DNA from: Kangiella profundi
GTDB lineage: Bacteria; Pseudomonadota; Gammaproteobacteria; Enterobacterales; Kangiellaceae
Assembly: GCF_002838765.1 (NCBI RefSeq)
Contig: NZ_CP025120.1
Location: forward strand, 682,001-746,000
DNA: 64,000 nt
Reading direction: 5' to 3'
The notes below the pieces were generated by a model. It saw only the letters and a list, made by a program, of their open reading frames with translations, ran no database searches and was not told where the DNA came from. Positions within the stretch are counted from its first letter, which is position 1. Each line of letters begins with the position of its first letter. Made by a program: the position numbers and the translations under genes. This document shows positions 18,256 through 28,050 of this stretch, in pieces.

Positions 18256-18747
18256 ATGAATCAAAGCAACATGCTGACCGAAATTGGCCGTGTGGTGGCC
18301 AAAGAAAATGACACTGTCTGGGTGCAGACACAGAGTAAAACTGGCTGCTCCAGCTGTCAGGTGAATACGGTATGCGGCAGTGGCATTGTCAGCAAGGCAT
18401 TTTCACATAAAGTATTCGTTACCCCCTTGAAAAATAAGGTTAATGCCAATATAGATGATGAGGTAGAAGTTGGAATTCCAGACAACCTGGTGGTTCGAGC
18501 TTCTTTTATGGTGTATCTGGTGCCGCTGATTAGCATGATCCTGGCTTTGCTGGTCTGGCAGTTCTGGCTCACTAACTCTTCTGAGTTGAGCTCTATTCTC
18601 GCTGCTGCTACTGGCTTAGCTATTGGTTTCGTGGTTACACATTTATACAGCAGATATGCGGCCCAAAATGGGCAAACGGAACCGGTATTGTTAAGAATTG
18701 TAAAGAGACCGATTGCGGTGAAACAAATCGAAACAACCGTCGACTAA
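18256..18747 (+). CDS. rseC: SoxR-reducing system/RseC family protein
   Basis: 163 residues. The N-terminal cysteine cluster (CSSCQVNTVCG) and two central membrane helices (about 83-103 and 110-133) are the RseC/MucC layout. In E. coli RseC is a minor modulator of sigma-E and also acts with the Rsx system in keeping SoxR reduced; which role applies here is unknown. ATG 18256 is used; ATG 18271 is an alternative. It is separated from rseA by a terminator and from mucD by 155 bases. Confidence 0.9.
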   Translation: MNQSNMLTEIGRVVAKENDTVWVQTQSKTGCSSCQVNTVCGSGIVSKAFSHKVFVTPLKNKVNANIDDEVEVGIPDNLVVRASFMVYLVPLISMILALLVWQFWLTNSSELSSILAAATGLAIGFVVTHLYSRYAAQNGQTEPVLLRIVKRPIAVKQIETTVD

Positions 18748-18902
18748 GCACTGACGACTCCGTCGGAACTGTTTTCCCTAATATATTTCCAATCTTTGAA
18801 TTTGTTTGATTTTTTGGTGAGCCTGCTGGGTTATGAGGCTTTCCTTGAAATAGCTAATAATTTGAATGCTTGTAGTTTCTTTGACAAGTTGCGGGAGTAT
18901 AA

Positions 18903-20204
18903 ATGATGCTGAAGCGTTTTTATTCAATAGGCCTTACCTTCATATTGTTTGTTGTCGGTAGTGTTATTAGCCTACCGGCAAAGTCTTCTTACCCTGATTT
19001 CACAGAACTGGTAGAAAAAGTCCAGCCCAGTATCGTTAGCATTCAGGTTGATGTAATACGCTGGGGACGCGTGGCAGGACGTGCCGGAGGATCCGGTTTT
19101 ATCATTGATGACGAGGGTTACATTTTAACCAATCATCACGTTATTGATAATGGAGATACCGTCACTGTAAAACTTTACAACGGTCGTGAATTTAAAGCTG
19201 AAGTTATTGGAAGTGATGCAAACACGGATGTCGCCCTTCTAAAAATTGAGCCGGGTAAACAAGATTTAAAGGCTCTTAAACTTGGAACTTCTGATGTTCT
19301 TAAGGTTGGTGAGTGGGTACTAGCTTTCGGCGCACCTTTTAATCTGGAACAAACCGTAACCGCCGGTATCGTCAGTGCTAAGGGGCGCGGTGAAGTGGGT
19401 TCCCAGTATGTACCATTCATTCAAACCGATGTTGCTATTAACCGTGGTAACTCTGGTGGACCACTAGTAAACCTTGAGGGTGAGGTCGTTGGTATTAACT
19501 CAATGGTTTTTAACCCTATGATTAGTTCGGGTCTATCTTTCTCGATTCCAATTGATCTGGCAAATAATATCCGGGAGCAATTACTGGAAACAGGTGTTGT
19601 CAATCGGGGTTATCTAGGAGTCATGTTCAGTTCGATTGATCAAGACAGGGCAGATGCTTTTGGCCTAAAAGAGGTTAGCGGCTCTTTGGTCAGGCGAATT
19701 CTTCCAGGTTCTGCAGCAGAAGCGGCGGGTCTACAGGAAGGTGATGTTGTAATTGCGGTTGATGGTAAGCCCGTTCGTAAAGCACAGGATCTACCTTATT
19801 ACGTAGGTCAAAAAATGCCTGGTGATACGGTAAAGCTTGATGTGATTAGAAACGGCAAAGAGATCACGGTTAATGCAGTTTTAACCGATAGTTCAGGTCG
19901 TACAGCATCCATCAATGGCGGGCAGGACAAACTTGGTATTCGTGTCCAGGTCCTGCGAGAGGATCTGCAGGAAGCTTACGGTATTCGCCATGGCGTGGTG
20001 GTCAGCGATGTAATGGAACAAAGCCCTGCGGCACAGGCTGGTATTCAAAACGGAGACATTATTCAAAAGCTTCACCAAACACCTATTCGTACGCTAGAAG
20101 ATTATCAAAGGGCGTTGGCTAGTCTCCCTGAAAAAGGCAAAGTTGCACTACTGGTAGCCAGGCCGGGACGGGGTAGTGACTTTTTTGTGATTAAATTAGA
20201 TTAA
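18903..20204 (+). CDS. mucD: Periplasmic serine endoprotease DegP/MucD-like
   Basis: 433 residues. An N-terminal hydrophobic signal is followed by a trypsin-like HtrA domain with catalytic His79 (LTNHHV), Asp109 (NTDVALL) and Ser184 (RGNSGGPL), and two PDZ domains (about 235-330 and 340-430). It degrades or refolds damaged envelope proteins. In Pseudomonas, mucD closes the algU-mucABC-mucD locus, as here. ATG 18903 has GGGAG five bases upstream. The stop is within 10 bases of a large palindromic element. Confidence 0.93.
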   Translation: MMLKRFYSIGLTFILFVVGSVISLPAKSSYPDFTELVEKVQPSIVSIQVDVIRWGRVAGRAGGSGFIIDDEGYILTNHHVIDNGDTVTVKLYNGREFKAEVIGSDANTDVALLKIEPGKQDLKALKLGTSDVLKVGEWVLAFGAPFNLEQTVTAGIVSAKGRGEVGSQYVPFIQTDVAINRGNSGGPLVNLEGEVVGINSMVFNPMISSGLSFSIPIDLANNIREQLLETGVVNRGYLGVMFSSIDQDRADAFGLKEVSGSLVRRILPGSAAEAAGLQEGDVVIAVDGKPVRKAQDLPYYVGQKMPGDTVKLDVIRNGKEITVNAVLTDSSGRTASINGGQDKLGIRVQVLREDLQEAYGIRHGVVVSDVMEQSPAAQAGIQNGDIIQKLHQTPIRTLEDYQRALASLPEKGKVALLVARPGRGSDFFVIKLD

Positions 20205-20638
20205 AACTCAGTGAGGCCAGTGCTTAGAGCGTGTTGAGCTTTGCGGTTCAATTTTTGTTCAAAGCAAAAGTGTTCTGATCGCGACGCTCGTTATGTAGCC
20301 TAGTCATTCTAAGCTAATGACGAGCAACAAAGAGCAGGTCGCTTTTGATTGAACCCGAAGGGCAGCGTTTGTTAGGCTTTTCTACTGTGTTATCGCGTGT
20401 GGATGGAGAATGACTACACCTCACACACGATGCCTTGTATAAAAGCCAAACAAACTGCTGCAAAAACGAACCGCAAAGCTCAACACGCTCTAGTGCTGGC
20501 CTTTTCAGTTGTTTCAGCTACAATAGGCCGCTAAATTTCAAGTATACCAATGCGTAGCAAGCTATTTTGAGTTGGGCCGGCAGATGGCTCTCTTGATGGC
20601 ACATTCACCAACAATCGAAGGAATTCAGCGGAACATCT
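20205..20638. other. 434-base gap between mucD and lepA
   Basis: The first 300 bases are the nested palindrome. The remaining 136 bases form the leader of lepA, where no clear promoter pair or terminator was recognised. Confidence 0.6.
20214..20502. repeat. 289-base nested palindrome, three-way junction form
   Basis: The outer arms 20214-20249 and 20468-20502 share a perfect 24-bp inverted repeat (agagcgtgttgagctttgcg and onward; 20226-20249 with 20468-20491), extended by aggccag/ctggcct. Inside are two separate hairpins: 20245-20355 (ggttcaat/attgaacc, gcgac/gtcgc, gtcatt/aatgac) and 20363-20460 (cagcgtttgttaggctttt against aaaagccaaacaaactgctg, then atcgcgtgtg/cacacacgat with one mismatch). 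No ORF or terminator-like T-run is associated. Confidence 0.85.
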
Positions 20639-22447
20639 ATGTCCTACACCGATTATATTCGTAACTTCTCTATTATTGCCCATATTGACCACGGTAAATC
20701 AACCTTGTCGGATCGCCTGATCCAGACGTGCGGGGGCCTTACCGACCGGGAAATGGCGGAGCAGGTGCTGGATTCCATGGATTTAGAACGTGAGCGTGGA
20801 ATTACCATTAAAGCGCAGAGTGTGACCTTGAACTACACGGCAAAGGACGGTCATACCTACCAACTTAACTTTATTGATACTCCAGGGCACGTCGATTTTT
20901 CCTATGAAGTATCGCGTTCTCTGGCTGCTTGTGAAGGTGCCTTATTGGTAGTGGATGCTGCACAGGGTGTTGAAGCTCAAACTCTGGCTAACTGCTATAC
21001 CGCGATTGAGCAGGATCTGGAAGTAGTGCCGGTACTCAATAAAATTGATTTGCCAGCGGCTGATCCGGATCGTGTGATTCAGGAAATTGAAGATATCGTT
21101 GGTATTGAGGCGATGGATGCGGTGCAGTGCAGCGCTAAAACGGGTGTTGGTATTGAAGATTTACTAGAGCGTATCGTCAGGGATATTCCACCTGCAAAAG
21201 GTGATCCTGATGCACCGCTTCAAGCCTTGATTGTGGACTCATGGTTCGATAACTACCTTGGTGTCGTTTCTTTAGTACGAGTAATGCAGGGTACCATACG
21301 TAATGGCGAAAAAATGCAGGTCATGTCGACCGGTAAAGCCCATGTTGTGGACCATGTGGGTATTTTCACTCCGAAGCGTAATGACACCGGGATTCTGCGT
21401 GCCGGCGAAGTGGGCTTTATTATTGCAGGTATTAAAGAGATTCAGGGTGCGCCAGTAGGTGACACCATTACCTTGGCAAAGTCTCCAGCTGAAAAGCCGT
21501 TGCCTGGATTTAAAAAGGTTAAGCCTCAGGTTTATGCAGGACTGTTTCCTGTCAGCTCTGATGATTACGAGTCTTTCCGTGACGCTCTGGCAAAGTTGAG
21601 TCTGAATGATGCCTCCTTGTTTTATGAACCAGAGAACTCTACGGCTTTAGGATTTGGTTTCCGTTGTGGTTTCCTTGGAATGTTGCACATGGAAATCATT
21701 CAGGAGCGTCTTGAGCGTGAGTATAACCTGGATCTGATCACCACAGCACCAACAGTGGTTTATGAGGTTTCTACCACTGATGGTGAAACTCTTTATGTTG
21801 ATAATCCATCTAAATTACCGCCATTATCAAACATCGATGAGATTAGAGAACCAATCTGTGAGGCTAATATTTTAGTACCACAGGAGCATCTAGGTGCAGT
21901 TATTACTTTGTGTGTTGAGAAGCGCGGCGTACAGACCAAAATGCATTATGCCGGAAATCAGGTGGCTTTAACTTATGAAATGCCGATGAATGAAGTGGTG
22001 CTGGACTTTTTCGACAGGTTAAAGTCAGTCAGCCGTGGTTATGCTTCATTGGATTACAGTTTTAAACGATTCCAGACTGACAAGCTGGTACGTCTTGATA
22101 TTCTGATTAACGGTGAAACAGTTGATGCTCTGGCCTTGATCGTGCATAAAGATCAGGCGCCATATAAAGGGCGTGAGCTGGTTGAAAAGATGAAGGAGAT
22201 TATTCCTCGTCAAATGTTTGAAGTTGCCATCCAGGCGGCAATTGGGAATCATATTATTGCACGCTCAACCGTAAAAGCCTTGCGTAAAAACGTACTGGCA
22301 AAGTGTTATGGTGGTGACGTGTCTCGTAAGCGTAAGTTATTGGAAAAACAAAAAGCCGGTAAAAAGCGCATGAAGCAGGTTGGTAAAGTGGAAATTCCAC
22401 AGGAAGCCTTCCTTGCAGTGCTGCATGTTGGAAAAGACAATAAATAA
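20639..22447 (+). CDS. lepA: Elongation factor 4 (LepA), back-translocating GTPase
   Basis: 602 residues, full length. GTPase motifs: AHIDHGKST (G1), [12 protein letters not shown] (G3), NKIDLPAAD (G4) and SAKTG (G5), then EF-G-like domains and the LepA-specific C-terminal domain ([21 protein letters not shown]). It acts on stalled or initiating ribosomes. It is first in a run of core genes, with lepB 15 bases downstream. Confidence 0.97.
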   Translation: MSYTDYIRNFSIIAHIDHGKSTLSDRLIQTCGGLTDREMAEQVLDSMDLERERGITIKAQSVTLNYTAKDGHTYQLNFIDTPGHVDFSYEVSRSLAACEGALLVVDAAQGVEAQTLANCYTAIEQDLEVVPVLNKIDLPAADPDRVIQEIEDIVGIEAMDAVQCSAKTGVGIEDLLERIVRDIPPAKGDPDAPLQALIVDSWFDNYLGVVSLVRVMQGTIRNGEKMQVMSTGKAHVVDHVGIFTPKRNDTGILRAGEVGFIIAGIKEIQGAPVGDTITLAKSPAEKPLPGFKKVKPQVYAGLFPVSSDDYESFRDALAKLSLNDASLFYEPENSTALGFGFRCGFLGMLHMEIIQERLEREYNLDLITTAPTVVYEVSTTDGETLYVDNPSKLPPLSNIDEIREPICEANILVPQEHLGAVITLCVEKRGVQTKMHYAGNQVALTYEMPMNEVVLDFFDRLKSVSRGYASLDYSFKRFQTDKLVRLDILINGETVDALALIVHKDQAPYKGRELVEKMKEIIPRQMFEVAIQAAIGNHIIARSTVKALRKNVLAKCYGGDVSRKRKLLEKQKAGKKRMKQVGKVEIPQEAFLAVLHVGKDNK

Positions 22448-22462
22448 CAAAAGAAGGGCCTG

Positions 22463-23329
22463 ATGATATATTACGATTTTGGATTTTATTTGCTGCTGGC
22501 AACTGTCATTACAGGCGCCGTTGTTTTAATTGATAAGCTGAAATGGCGAAAAGAAAGGGAAGCCAAAGGCTTTGAATATGATGAAAAAGGGAATGAAAAA
22601 ATGCCTATGTTCATCGATATCAGCCGCTCGTTTTTCCCGATTATTCTCGTCGTTTTTCTACTCAGGTCTTTTCTATACGAGCCCTACAGAATTCCTTCTG
22701 GCAGCATGAACCCAGGACTCTATGACGGCGACTTTATTCTAGTTAATAAGTTTTCCTACGGTATTCGCATGCCAGGCTTTAATACTGTAATTATCCCTAC
22801 TGGCTCTCCAAAACGGGGTGATGTGGCTGTATTTCATCCACCTCATGAGCCGCAAACTGCTTACATTAAACGTATCATTGGTGAACCGGGTGACCGCCTG
22901 GAGTGGAGCCGAGGAGTGTTAACTATCACTCCCAGTTGCGAGTCTGGCGAAACATGCGAACCGATTGAGCTTCGCCCTCAATTTGTTTCCGATGAAGTCC
23001 CAGAGTTAGTACCTCAAGGAGAAATTCTAGATCTTTACAGCGAAAATTTGGGCGGTAATGATTATCAAGTTTTATATAAGGGCATACAAAGGTCACAAAG
23101 CCTTAATCACTCATGGTCAACTGTTGTTCCAGAAGGCCAGTATTTTGCTATGGGTGACAATCGTGATGGCAGTGCTGATTCTCGTTTTTGGGGATTTGTT
23201 GATGAGGATGCTCTAATTGGACGGGCAGCCTACAAGTGGTTGTTTTTAGAGTTCACAGAAGAGCCGGTTATATTTGGTAAAAAGTTACCAAAAGGCGTAT
23301 CTTTTGGTAGAGTAGGTTCTATTGAATAA
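22463..23329 (+). CDS. lepB: Signal peptidase I
   Basis: 288 residues. Two N-terminal membrane segments (about 8-24 and 58-70) precede the periplasmic catalytic domain. The nucleophile is Ser81 in RIPSGSMNPG and the general base is Lys136 in YIKRIIGEPGD; GDNRDGSADSR is the conserved box E. It removes signal peptides from Sec-exported proteins, of which this window encodes several. AGAAGGG precedes ATG 22463. Confidence 0.96.
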   Translation: MIYYDFGFYLLLATVITGAVVLIDKLKWRKEREAKGFEYDEKGNEKMPMFIDISRSFFPIILVVFLLRSFLYEPYRIPSGSMNPGLYDGDFILVNKFSYGIRMPGFNTVIIPTGSPKRGDVAVFHPPHEPQTAYIKRIIGEPGDRLEWSRGVLTITPSCESGETCEPIELRPQFVSDEVPELVPQGEILDLYSENLGGNDYQVLYKGIQRSQSLNHSWSTVVPEGQYFAMGDNRDGSADSRFWGFVDEDALIGRAAYKWLFLEFTEEPVIFGKKLPKGVSFGRVGSIE

Positions 23330-23403
23330 GCAAAATCAGTGCGTTAACGCGTTTTCTGTCCAGAGATGAGTATCTGGCAGAAAGGACAAAGGAGTATGGG
23401 GAA

Positions 23404-23769
23404 ATGCTAAACAAAAAGTATCAAGATGGTATGACAGGTGCGGGTTGGGTAATTGTGCTGGCCATCGTCCTGTTTTTTATGTTCATGTTGATCAAACTGA
23501 CACCAGCTTATCTGGAATATTTCAGTATTAAGAGCTCTATGGCTTCTGTAGCTGAACAGAATGTGGGTAACAGCTCAACTGGCGAAATTCGACGCCTGCT
23601 TGAAGGCCGCTTTAATATTAATGAGGTTAAATCGGTAAAAGCTTCAGATGCCAAAATCAAGGATATAACTGGTGGTCGCGCCCTTTATATCAAATATGAA
23701 CGCCGCATTCCGTTGTTCGGAAATATTAGCGCACTGCTTGAATTTGAAAATGAAGTACCTCTTAATTAG
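23404..23769 (+). CDS. DUF4845 membrane protein
   Basis: 121 residues. One N-terminal membrane helix (GAGWVIVLAIVLFFMFMLIK, about residues 12-31) is followed by a small soluble domain that would face the periplasm, ending EFENEVPLN. DUF4845 proteins are commonly found between lepB and rnc in gammaproteobacteria and beta-proteobacteria; the function is unknown. It sits 74 bases after lepB and 33 before rnc. The position suggests membrane or pilin-like biology but gives no proof. Confidence 0.8.
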   Translation: MLNKKYQDGMTGAGWVIVLAIVLFFMFMLIKLTPAYLEYFSIKSSMASVAEQNVGNSSTGEIRRLLEGRFNINEVKSVKASDAKIKDITGGRALYIKYERRIPLFGNISALLEFENEVPLN

Positions 23770-23802
23770 AGAGCACTTAAAAGTAAGGTTTCTATCGCCA
23801 AG

Positions 23803-24492
23803 ATGAGTCACAAAAAACTGTTAATCGAACGATTATGTAATCGTCTTGGCTATCAATTCACTGATCCCTCCTTGCTTAAATTGGCGCTAACTCATAGAAG
23901 CGGCGCTAATAAACATAATGAACGTCTGGAGTTCCTCGGTGACTCCATTTTAGGAATGGTAATTGCCGAGTATTTATTTATTCATTTAAAGAAAGCAGAT
24001 GAGGGACAACTGACCCGCTTACGAGCAAGTCTGGTTAAAGGCAAAACCTTAGCCGAAATTGCTAAAGAGTTAGAGCTCGGTGACTGTCTTTATTTAGGTG
24101 AAGGTGAACTTAAAAGTGGTGGCTTTCGTCGCGCCTCAATTCTGGCTGATGCCCTGGAAGCCATTATTGGTGCCATATATCAGGATACCGGATTTGATGG
24201 GGCTAAAAAGGTCATTTTAGGTCTCTACCAAAAACGCCTGACTAATGTTGACCTCAAGTCGGTGCAAAAAGATCCTAAAACACAACTTCAGGAGTGGCTT
24301 CAATCACGCAAGCTACCTCTGCCTGAGTACGAACTACTGAAAGTGACAGGCGAGCCACATAAACAGACTTTCGATGTGGCTTGTGTGCTATCAGAAAAGA
24401 AGGTCAAAACTCATGGCTCAGGCTCGAGCAGACGCAACGCAGAGCAGCAGGCTGCTGAAAAAGCGTTAGCAATAATATTAGATGGTAAATAA
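23803..24492 (+). CDS. rnc: Ribonuclease III
   Basis: 229 residues. The catalytic domain has the signature [12 protein letters not shown] with the metal-binding Glu and Asp, and [13 protein letters not shown]. The double-stranded RNA-binding domain occupies about 155-225 ([11 protein letters not shown], ending [13 protein letters not shown]). It processes rRNA and structured mRNAs. It is 2 bases upstream of era and the two are probably cotranscribed and coupled, as in E. coli. Confidence 0.97.
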   Translation: MSHKKLLIERLCNRLGYQFTDPSLLKLALTHRSGANKHNERLEFLGDSILGMVIAEYLFIHLKKADEGQLTRLRASLVKGKTLAEIAKELELGDCLYLGEGELKSGGFRRASILADALEAIIGAIYQDTGFDGAKKVILGLYQKRLTNVDLKSVQKDPKTQLQEWLQSRKLPLPEYELLKVTGEPHKQTFDVACVLSEKKVKTHGSGSSRRNAEQQAAEKALAIILDGK

Positions 24493-24494
24493 TT

Positions 24495-25394
24495 ATGCAT
24501 GAAGATTTTCGTTGTGGTTACGTCGCGGTACTTGGCCGACCCAATGTTGGTAAATCGACTTTGATGAACCACATTCTTGGGCAAAAGGTCAGTATTACTT
24601 CACGAAAACCACAAACCACCCGCCATCGAATTTTAGGTATTTATACCGATGATGACGCGCAGATTCTATTTGTTGATACACCGGGTATCCACAAAAAAGA
24701 AGCTCGCTCAATCAATCGCTATATGAATCGAGCTGCCAGCAGCTCGATGGTAGATGTTGATGTTATTATCTTCGTGGTCGATGGCACACAGTGGACTGAA
24801 GATGATGAGTTAGTGCTGGAAAAGTTACAGCAAACTAACTGTAAAACCATTCTTTTTGTTAATAAAGTCGATAAAATTCAGGATAAAGAGCAGTTATTAC
24901 CTCATCTGGCTAAAATCACCGAGCGCTTTGAGTTTGATGCAGTTTTCCCAGGTTCTGCATTACGTGGAGACAATCTTGAGCCATTAATCAGCCAGATCAA
25001 AGATTGGCTTCCGAAAGGTGATTTATTCTTCCCGGAAGATTATGTGACTGACCGAAGCCAGCGTTTTATGGCAGCGGAACTGATTCGCGAAAAACTGATG
25101 CGTTCATTAGGCGAAGAGATCCCCTATTCATCCACCGTCGAAATCGAGCAGTTTAAGTCGGATGAAAAGGGCACACTGCATATCAATGGGTTGATTCTTG
25201 TTGAGCGTTCAGGCCAGAAAGCGATCATTATCGGTAAGCAGGGGCAGCGACTAAAGCAGATTGGGCAGGATGCTCGAATAGACATGGAAGAGCTGTTCGG
25301 TACCAAAGTATTTTTGCAGTTATGGGTTAAAGTAAAAGATGGCTGGGCTGATGATGAACGAGCTCTCCGCTCTCTGGGTTACGATGATATTTAA
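24495..25394 (+). CDS. era: GTPase Era
   Basis: 299 residues. GTPase motifs [16 protein letters not shown] and NKVD, and a C-terminal KH domain ([20 protein letters not shown]) that binds 16S rRNA near its 3' end. It is needed for 30S assembly. Its stop overlaps the recO start (TAATG). Confidence 0.97.
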   Translation: MHEDFRCGYVAVLGRPNVGKSTLMNHILGQKVSITSRKPQTTRHRILGIYTDDDAQILFVDTPGIHKKEARSINRYMNRAASSSMVDVDVIIFVVDGTQWTEDDELVLEKLQQTNCKTILFVNKVDKIQDKEQLLPHLAKITERFEFDAVFPGSALRGDNLEPLISQIKDWLPKGDLFFPEDYVTDRSQRFMAAELIREKLMRSLGEEIPYSSTVEIEQFKSDEKGTLHINGLILVERSGQKAIIIGKQGQRLKQIGQDARIDMEELFGTKVFLQLWVKVKDGWADDERALRSLGYDDI

Positions 25395-26113
25395 TGGCCG
25401 ATACGGAACTTACATCAGCTTTTGTCCTGCATGCCAGGCCTTTTAAAGAAACCAGCCTGATTGTTGAGTTATTTACCGAAGATTTTGGTCGTGTAAACGT
25501 ATTAGCCAAAGGCGTTCGTGGTAATCGCAAAAATTCAAATCGAGCATTGCTGCAACCTTTTCAACCGCTCAAGGTGAGCTGGATTGGTCGAGGAGAGCTG
25601 AAGACGCTTAAGCAGCTTGAGCCTGACGGATTTGCTCATCGCCTGCAAGGCATTGCCAGTCTATCCGCATTATACCTTAATGAGTTGTTGCTACGGCTTT
25701 TTATCCAGTGGGATCCGCATCTGGATATTTTTCATTTATATAAAACCAGCCTTAAGCACCTTCATTCGGGCGATAAGCCAAACTTGATTCTTCGTGAGTT
25801 TGAGTTAGAGCTGCTTGATGTATTAGGTTATGCCATTGATTGGCAACATGATATTTATGGTGATGCCATCGAAGAGGGTATGACTTATGCCTTTGTTCCT
25901 GAGCAGGGTTTTATTCCTCAGCTGCAGGCTCCAGCGGATAGTTGGCTTGCACAGGGAGCGACTATTCTTGCGGTAGCCAATCATCAGTGGCAGTTAAGCG
26001 GTGCGCCGGCTTTGGCCCGGAAGGTTTGTCGAATGAACATTGATCAGTTGCTCAATGGCAAAGAACTTAATAGCAGAAAGCTTTTGCAGCAAACCCTTGC
26101 TATGCAGTCTTAG
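25394..26113 (+). CDS. recO: DNA repair protein RecO
   Basis: 239 residues. An N-terminal OB-fold (SAFVLHARPFKETSLIVELF, then GRVNVLAKGVRG) is followed by a helical domain (YLNELLLRLF, FELELLDVLGYAIDW). RecO with RecR loads RecA onto SSB-coated single strands. It overlaps era by one base, so it is translationally coupled. The usual zinc-finger cysteines are not evident, as in other gammaproteobacterial RecO. Confidence 0.95.
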   Translation: MADTELTSAFVLHARPFKETSLIVELFTEDFGRVNVLAKGVRGNRKNSNRALLQPFQPLKVSWIGRGELKTLKQLEPDGFAHRLQGIASLSALYLNELLLRLFIQWDPHLDIFHLYKTSLKHLHSGDKPNLILREFELELLDVLGYAIDWQHDIYGDAIEEGMTYAFVPEQGFIPQLQAPADSWLAQGATILAVANHQWQLSGAPALARKVCRMNIDQLLNGKELNSRKLLQQTLAMQS

Positions 26114-26220
26114 GTTTCATAGCATGTTCAGCAGCATAACTTTTAATTCATTGTTGTAAGATTAATCCAGTATTACAATTGGGACAGCTTACCCAATCGT
26201 ATTAACTCAACGGCATACTT

Positions 26221-26970
26221 ATGAAAAATCCAATTCTACTTGGCGTCAACATAGACCACATAGCAACAGTGCGAAATGCCAGAGGTACTGATTATCCTGA
26301 TCCAGTACAGGCGGCTTTCGTAGCAGAACAACACGGTGCAGATGGGATTACCGTTCACTTACGAGAAGATAGAAGACATATAACTGATCGTGATGTGGAA
26401 ATATTGGCTCGTACCATTCAAACACGCATGAATCTAGAAATGGCGGTAACTGATGAAATGCTATCGATTGCCGAGCGTGTCAAACCTCATTATGTGTGCC
26501 TAGTACCTGAAAAGCGCGAAGAGTTAACGACAGAAGGCGGTTTGGATGTAAAAGGTCAGGAAAACAAAATTAAAGATGCCTGTTACCGCATGGCTGAAGC
26601 TGGGATACAGGTTTCGTTGTTTATAGATGCTGATGAAGAACAGATTAACGCTGCAGCAAGAACCGGGGCTCCTCTAATTGAAATTCATACTGGCGCCTAT
26701 GCCGACGCTAAAAGCCCCGAGCAACAGGAAATTGAATTAGTGAAAGTTAAGCATGGAGTTGAGCATGCTGTCTCTGAAGGATTACAGGTTAATGCCGGCC
26801 ACGGTCTTCAATATCATAATGTCCAGCCGATTGCTGCAATACCTGAAATTGTTGAGCTGAATATTGGACATGCCATTATCGGACGGGCTCTATTCAGCGG
26901 TCTGGACAAAGCGGTCGCCGACATGAAAAAACTGATGGTAGAAGCTCGTCAGTGGCCTTTTAATTCCTGA
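26221..26970 (+). CDS. pdxJ: Pyridoxine 5'-phosphate synthase
   Basis: 249 residues. It condenses 1-deoxyxylulose 5-phosphate with 3-amino-2-oxopropyl phosphate to pyridoxine phosphate. Family signatures are [50 protein letters not shown] and [11 protein letters not shown]. It is 107 bases after recO and 9 before acpS, the gammaproteobacterial order. Confidence 0.97.
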   Translation: MKNPILLGVNIDHIATVRNARGTDYPDPVQAAFVAEQHGADGITVHLREDRRHITDRDVEILARTIQTRMNLEMAVTDEMLSIAERVKPHYVCLVPEKREELTTEGGLDVKGQENKIKDACYRMAEAGIQVSLFIDADEEQINAAARTGAPLIEIHTGAYADAKSPEQQEIELVKVKHGVEHAVSEGLQVNAGHGLQYHNVQPIAAIPEIVELNIGHAIIGRALFSGLDKAVADMKKLMVEARQWPFNS

Positions 26971-26979
26971 GGACTATTG

Positions 26980-27360
26980 ATGATTTACGGAGTGGGAACC
27001 GACATTGTCGACATTCAAAGAATCGAGCGCTCCCTGGAACGGCATGGCGATAAATTTGCTGAAAGAACGCTCGCTCCTCAAGAACTGGATATTTACTACC
27101 AGATTAAAAATAAAGTGAATTATCTGGCCAAGCGTTTCGCAGCAAAGGAAGCTATTAGTAAGGCGCTTGGCACAGGAATGAGGCATGGCATTGACTTCGT
27201 CCAACTGGTTATAACTAATGATGAAATCGGTAAGCCTCAGGTTAGACTTGAGGGAAAGGCCAAGGATTGGGCACAGCAGCAAAGTATCACCACAATTCAC
27301 CTCTCAATCTCAGACGAAAAAAAACATGCGGTAGCTTTTGCTGTTGCAGAAACCGATTAG
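26980..27360 (+). CDS. acpS: Holo-[acyl-carrier-protein] synthase
   Basis: 126 residues. It transfers 4'-phosphopantetheine from CoA to acyl carrier protein. The magnesium-binding GTDIVDIQRIE and the RFAAKEAISKALGTG motif are present. ATG 26980 is preferred over TTG 26977 because GAGGA lies six bases before it. It is the last gene of the lepA run. Confidence 0.96.
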   Translation: MIYGVGTDIVDIQRIERSLERHGDKFAERTLAPQELDIYYQIKNKVNYLAKRFAAKEAISKALGTGMRHGIDFVQLVITNDEIGKPQVRLEGKAKDWAQQQSITTIHLSISDEKKHAVAFAVAETD

Positions 27361-27480
27361 TTTTTCCCCATCTCTATATTTTTTCATCCTACCAATTTAG
27401 TTCAGACTGCATTCAGCTTGAAAATGGTTTACTAGCACCTGAAATCTCTTCTTACTTATATCAACAGAAGGACAATTGTG

Positions 27481-27999
27481 ATGAAAATAACAATGATAGC
27501 TGGTGCAGTAGTCGCATCTTTAACAATGGCTACAGCAGTTTCTGCAAAAGAGGGTGCTTACTATGGCGTGGGCGTTACTCAACAGAGTATCGATGATACG
27601 GGCTCTGGTGTGGATGTCATGACATTAGACGGGCGTTTTGGAGCCTATTTTAATGAGAACTTCTCCGGTGAAGTACGTTTAGGTGTCGGTATTACTGACG
27701 ATGACTACTTCGGCGCTGATGTTGAAATGAAGCATTATTATGGCGCTTACCTGAGAGCAGGTGTTCCTGTAACTGATGGCTTTTATCCTTATGCTATTGC
27801 CGGTTACACTAAATCAAAAATAGAAGTCTCCGATTTTGGCGTTACAGCCAGTGACTCAGAGTCAGATTTTTCATATGGCTTGGGAGCTGACTTCTCCGTT
27901 TCTAAAAACGTAGATATCACTCTGGAGTTTATGAGATATCTTGATAAAGATGGTGTTGAAATCGATGGTATTGGATTAGGATTTAAAGCTAGACTCTAA
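27481..27999 (+). CDS. Small outer membrane beta-barrel protein
   Basis: 172 residues. A signal peptide (MKITMIAGAVVASLTMATAVSA) is followed by alternating strands (YYGVGVTQQ, FSGEVRLGVGI, HYYGAYLRAGV, YPYAIAGYT, FSYGLGADF) and a terminal aromatic-poor strand IGLGFKARL. It looks like an OmpA-like or OMP_b-brl eight-strand barrel. The start ATG 27481 has AGAAGGA eight bases upstream; GTG 27478 is not preferred. It is monocistronic with its own terminator. No function can be assigned. Confidence 0.8.
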   Translation: MKITMIAGAVVASLTMATAVSAKEGAYYGVGVTQQSIDDTGSGVDVMTLDGRFGAYFNENFSGEVRLGVGITDDDYFGADVEMKHYYGAYLRAGVPVTDGFYPYAIAGYTKSKIEVSDFGVTASDSESDFSYGLGADFSVSKNVDITLEFMRYLDKDGVEIDGIGLGFKARL

Positions 28000-28013
28000 T
28001 CTTATCTATTAAT

Positions 28014-28042
28014 AAAAAGGCGAGCTAAGGCTCGCTTTTTTT
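28014..28042. terminator. Terminator after the barrel gene
   Basis: GGCGAGC, TAAG loop and GCTCGC with an A-run before and seven T after. It lies between convergent genes and can serve both. Confidence 0.88.
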
Positions 28043-28050
28043 ATGCTGAA

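Noticed and set aside
20214..20502. CRISPR array or integron attC site
   Set aside because: There is a single nested palindrome with no repeated spacers, no cas or integrase gene, and it is much larger than an attC site.
27267..27596. 109-residue plus-strand ORF across acpS and the barrel gene start
   Set aside because: Overlaps both well-supported genes in another frame; composition is not protein-like.
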